Below, piece by piece: positions 60,899 through 64,000 of a stretch of 64,000 nucleotides of DNA. The stretch is from Chaenocephalus aceratus (lineage: Eukaryota > Chordata > Actinopteri > Perciformes > Channichthyidae). Made by a program: the position numbers and the translations under genes. Where the stretch lies: assembly GCA_023974075.1 (NCBI GenBank), contig CM043796.1, positions 28,064,821 to 28,128,820 on the forward strand. Direction: 5' to 3'. The notes under the pieces were generated by a model. The model saw only the letters and a program-made list of their open reading frames with translations. It was not told the origin of the DNA and did not search any database. Numbering within the stretch: the stretch's first letter is position 1; each line of letters opens with the position of its first letter.

Positions 60899-62345
60899 AT
60901 TGCATTTAGCTGACGCTTTTATCCAAAGCGACTTACAATAAGTGCGTTCGACCAGGAAGACACAACCTTGAAGAAAACAGAATCATAAAGTACATCAGGT
61001 TTCATAGAGCCAATCATTTCAAGTGCTACTCAACTGGCTTTAGATAAGCCAGTCCTTTATTAGTATATAATTGCTCTGTTAGCAGTTCTTTGTTAGTCAT
61101 TCTATCGCTCGAGGTGGAGTCGAAAGAGATGAGTCTGCGCCGGAAGATGTGCAGGTTTTCTGCTGTCCTGATGTCAATGGGAGCTCATTCCACCATCTTG
61201 GAGCCAGGATAGCAAACACACGTGTTTCTGCTGATGGGAACTTGGGTCCCCCTCGCAGCGAGGGTGCAGCGAGTCGTTTGGCTGATGCAGAGCGGAGTGC
61301 ACGTGCTGGGGTGTACGGTTTAACCATGTCCTGGATGTAGGAAGGGCCAGATCCATTCGCAGCATGGTATGCAAGTACCATTGTCTTGAAGTGGATTCTA
61401 GCAGTTACCGGAAGCCAGTGGAGGGAGCGGAGGAGCGGAGTGGTGTGGGAGAATTCAGGAAGGTTGAGACTAGACGAGCCGCTGCATTCTGGTGAGCTGC
61501 AGAGGTCGGATGGCACATGCAGGTAGACCAGCCAGGAGGGAGTTGCAGTAGTCCAGGCGTGAGGTGACGAGAGCCTGGACCAGAACCTGCGTCGCTTTCT
61601 GGGTCAGCTGGGGACGCATCCTCCTGATGTTGTAGAGCGTGTATCTGCAGCAGCGGGTTGTAGCAGCGATGTTTGCAGTGAAGGACAGGTTGTTATCCAG
61701 GGTCACACCCAGATTCCTTGCAGTCTGAGTCGGGGAGACAGCAGAGGTGCCGATGTTGATAGTCAGGTCAAGAGTGGGACAATCTTTTCCCGGAAGGAAA
61801 AGCAGTTCAGTTTTGTCAAGGTTGAGCTTGAGATGATGAGCAGACATCCACTGAGAGATGTCAGCTAGACAAGCAGAGATGCGTGCGACGACCTGGGTCT
61901 CTGAGCGGGGGAAGGACAGAATTAATTGGGTGTCGTCAGCGTAGCAGTGGTATGAAAAACCATGCGGGCTAATGACAGATCCGAGCGTTTGTGTACAGGG
62001 AGAAGAGGAGGGGACCGAGAACAGAGCCCTGAGGGACCCCTGTAGTTAATTGACAAGGGTCGGACTCGAACCCTCTCCAAGTGACCCTGTAGGTGCGGTC
62101 TTTGAGGTATGAGGTGAGGAGGGAAAGTGCAGAGCCTGAAACTCCAAGTTCTTGGAGAGTGTGAAGGAGGATCTGATGGTTCACCGTGTCGAATGCAGCA
62201 GACAGGTCCAGAAGGAGATGACAGAGAGGAGAGGGAGGCTGCTTTGGCCGTGTACAGTTCCTCAGTGACAGCAATGAGAGCAGTTTCTGTGGAGTGACCT
62301 GCCTTGAAACCAGACTGGTGCGGATCCAGTTGTTCTGATGGAGAT
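60899..62345 (-). mobile_element. L2-like LINE, 5' truncated, frame-broken
   Basis: The minus strand encodes RT blocks DLSAAFDTVNHQILLHTL, TYRVTWRGFESDPCQLTTGV then PQGSVLGPLLFSLY, catalytic YADD (61932-61943), HHLKLNLDKTELLFLPG, TSRLDYCNSLLAGLP and LRSLHWLPVTARIHFKT. The frames are different, so it is dead. The 3' tail (TTGTAAGTCGCTTTGGATAA, minus strand) is shared with the SINE at 50452. The 5' side ends in a CA microsatellite. Confidence 0.9.
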
Positions 62346-62401
62346 AACAGGAGGTTGTTTAAAGACAGCGCGTTCAAGTGAGACAGGAACGGACACATAT
62401 T

Positions 62402-62403
<2 letters not shown>

Positions 62404-62434
<31 letters not shown>

Positions 62435-62463
62435 CACACACACACACACACACACACACCACA

Positions 62464-62541
<78 letters not shown>

Positions 62542-62549
62542 ACAACACA

Positions 62550-62594
<45 letters not shown>
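62404..62594. repeat. (CA)n microsatellite with CCA interruptions
   Basis: About 190 bp of CA with single-base slips (AACACA, CCACAC). Confidence 0.97.
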
Positions 62595-62596
<2 letters not shown>

Positions 62597-62597
<1 letters not shown>

Positions 62598-62711
62598 TGC
62601 TGTCTGAGAAACCAATGTGAGTTTGGAAAATTGAACAATTTAAATCTATTCTAGTCGACTTCAACAATGGAATTATTATCAGTGGAAATGGCCATGACAT
62701 GGGACCTTTAA
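62597..62711 (+). mobile_element. MITE family B copy 2, right end only
   Basis: GAAACCAATGTGAGTTTGGA, TCAACAATGGAATTATTATC and GGCCATGACATGGGACCTTTAA match 17790-17890. Confidence 0.85.
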
Positions 62712-62874
62712 TATTCAAAACACATAGTACCAAACCCAACCTATGCATGTTTTAACCTGCACTCACATATGTTGAACATGTTCATACAAATCTCAACTTT
62801 TTACTGTGATATCTTTTAATTTGTTTTCTATGTTATCTTTTTTTTTACCTTGTGTGATTCCTGTTTTCAACTCT

Positions 62875-62948
62875 AACGCTGTAGCTGCATAAACGCCTGC
62901 ATTTCCCGAGGGGGTAAATAAAGTTCCATCTTATATTATCTTATCTTA
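62875..62948 (+). mobile_element. LINE 3' tail
   Basis: TTTCCCGAGGGGGTAAATAA then AGTTCCATCTTATATTATCT, a common fish LINE tail with ATCTT repeats. Confidence 0.5.
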
Positions 62949-63692
62949 TGTAATGACCCCATTAATATAAAACCTGAAAACAGCAGCGTGGCTCTCTCTC
63001 TTTCCGACGACTGCACTTACCTGTAACCGAGGAGACCATGAAACTGAGAGTATGAAACTGAGAGTCAGAGGAGAAGAGGGAGACAGAGGGGGCTCAGAGC
63101 GGCTCTGAATGGGACTCCTAGCAGAGGGAGGTTGATCATGACTTGACTTGTTTAGACTGGGGAGGTAATGTGTGCCCTCCCTCCCCCCCCCCTCCTCCTC
63201 CTCCTCCTCCAAAGCCATATAAACGCAATCTGAGCGGCATCAGGTCAAGTGGCAGATTTACAGATAGAAAGCGGTGGGTTGTGCTGATACTGTGAGAGCA
63301 GGGAGATAAAGCACTTCAAACTGAATGAAGACGGACTCTCACACGACACAAGCTAGTGTGGTAGTGTGCGAATACTTCAACTTTGTGATGATAAACATTA
63401 AAGTTTATATTATGGTATTTGGCATTTCTCAAAGTATTGAACACTTGTGGTTTGATGTGTTATGTGTTGGCCTGCATTTGCGCTATTTCCACTGCCGGTA
63501 TTTAAGAACCAGTAACTTCATAACCTGCACTTTCTAAGAACCACTTCCTCCTGTGTTTTCACTCTATCTTACAGCCTGCAATGGGACCATCTATTACTTA
63601 TATGATATCCATTGGGCTACTGCAGCTCCCTCTGAAGGGCTTCTCTCATCAAATCCTAATGAAGCCGCGACATTATCACAGTTTTTCTTAAT

Positions 63693-64000
63693 TTAAAGGG
63701 GACCTATCATGAAAAATGCACTTTGTGATGTCTTTTATACATAAATATGTGTCCCCGGTGCGTCGGGGAACTCACGCAGCGTCAAAAAATAAAACCCTCT
63801 CTCTTTTCCTCCGTAACCAAATCTCTAAAAACGGGTGTACAACGAGCGGATAAAGATTTGCTGCCGATATTATGTCGGCGGACCCACAGAGAGTTGCTAT
63901 CAGCAACAATGCCTGACGTGTTTTGGAAGTAATCTCGTCTTTGTTTACATTAGCAAGCCTCGCTAACACTCAGAGCTAACCTGTACTGAAGAGCACACGT
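63693..64000 (+). mobile_element. MITE family C copy 3, cut by the window end
   Basis: TTAAAGGGGACCTATCATGA, CACTTTGTGATGTCTTTTAT and GTCGGGGAACTCACGCAG as in copies 1 and 2. Confidence 0.88.

Larger units (their letters stand above)
37713..64000 (+). other. ror2: Presumed ror2 intron 1 (extends past the window)
   Basis: No downstream exon with Ig, Frizzled, Kringle or kinase motifs is recognised on the + strand in the remaining 26 kb. Content is repeats and unique non-coding DNA. Stretches where I see nothing specific are 37713-38550, 39380-40250, 44580-45215, 45620-46340, 46730-48195, 48800-49950, 51160-51960, 53350-55230, 59670-60820 and 62950-63690. Confidence 0.45.

Noticed and set aside
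62262..62748. Cys/Val-rich and His/Thr-rich proteins
   Set aside because: Pure (CA)n/(GT)n translation.

Overview
This window is vertebrate nuclear DNA, most likely from a ray-finned (teleost, perciform-like) fish. The evidence is split genes with vertebrate exon structure, dense fish-type transposons (hAT elements with 8-bp target duplications, Rex3-like and L2-like LINEs, tRNA-derived SINEs), and abundant CA/GT and GATA-type microsatellites. There is no sign of bacterial, viral or organellar sequence. Every gene supported lies on the + strand.

Layout. (1) 177-6408: a complete three-exon chondroitin sulfate synthase gene, best matching CHSY3 (799 codons), whose 3.4-kb intron 1 is mostly transposon. 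(2) 6409-20101: about 13.7 kb made largely of nested transposons. It includes a three-deep Russian-doll insertion (6808-8701) and a 5-kb hAT composite (11867-16895) carrying relics of a second hAT transposase and an unusual long-inverted-repeat element. (3) 20102-36237: a complete 15-exon sptlc1 gene (serine palmitoyltransferase subunit 1, 472 aa). All splice sites are canonical except a GC-AG first intron. Its introns hold a 42-copy 23-bp minisatellite and many MITEs. (4) 37649-37712: a signal-peptide-coding first exon with a CpG-rich leader, assigned to ror2 mainly because SPTLC1 and ROR2 are neighbours in the same order and orientation in mammals. (5) 37713-64000: probably the start of the very long ror2 intron 1. 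No further exon is recognised; it holds a near-complete but frame-broken Rex3-like LINE, a truncated L2-like LINE, two SINEs, several MITEs and large tandem arrays.

Functional links. The three genes do not form a pathway. chsy3 polymerises chondroitin in the Golgi, sptlc1 starts sphingolipid synthesis in the ER, and ror2 is a Wnt5a receptor tyrosine kinase at the plasma membrane. 

The most unusual content is repeat biology. One TTAA-flanked MITE family has repeatedly seeded a 37-bp minisatellite from its own subterminal sequence (about 27, 3 and 7 copies at three sites, with single-copy precursors elsewhere in the window). Two 70-bp direct repeats from this family, 68/70 identical, bracket sptlc1 exon 14. 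All homology statements rest on reading the sequence against remembered family features; no database search was run.
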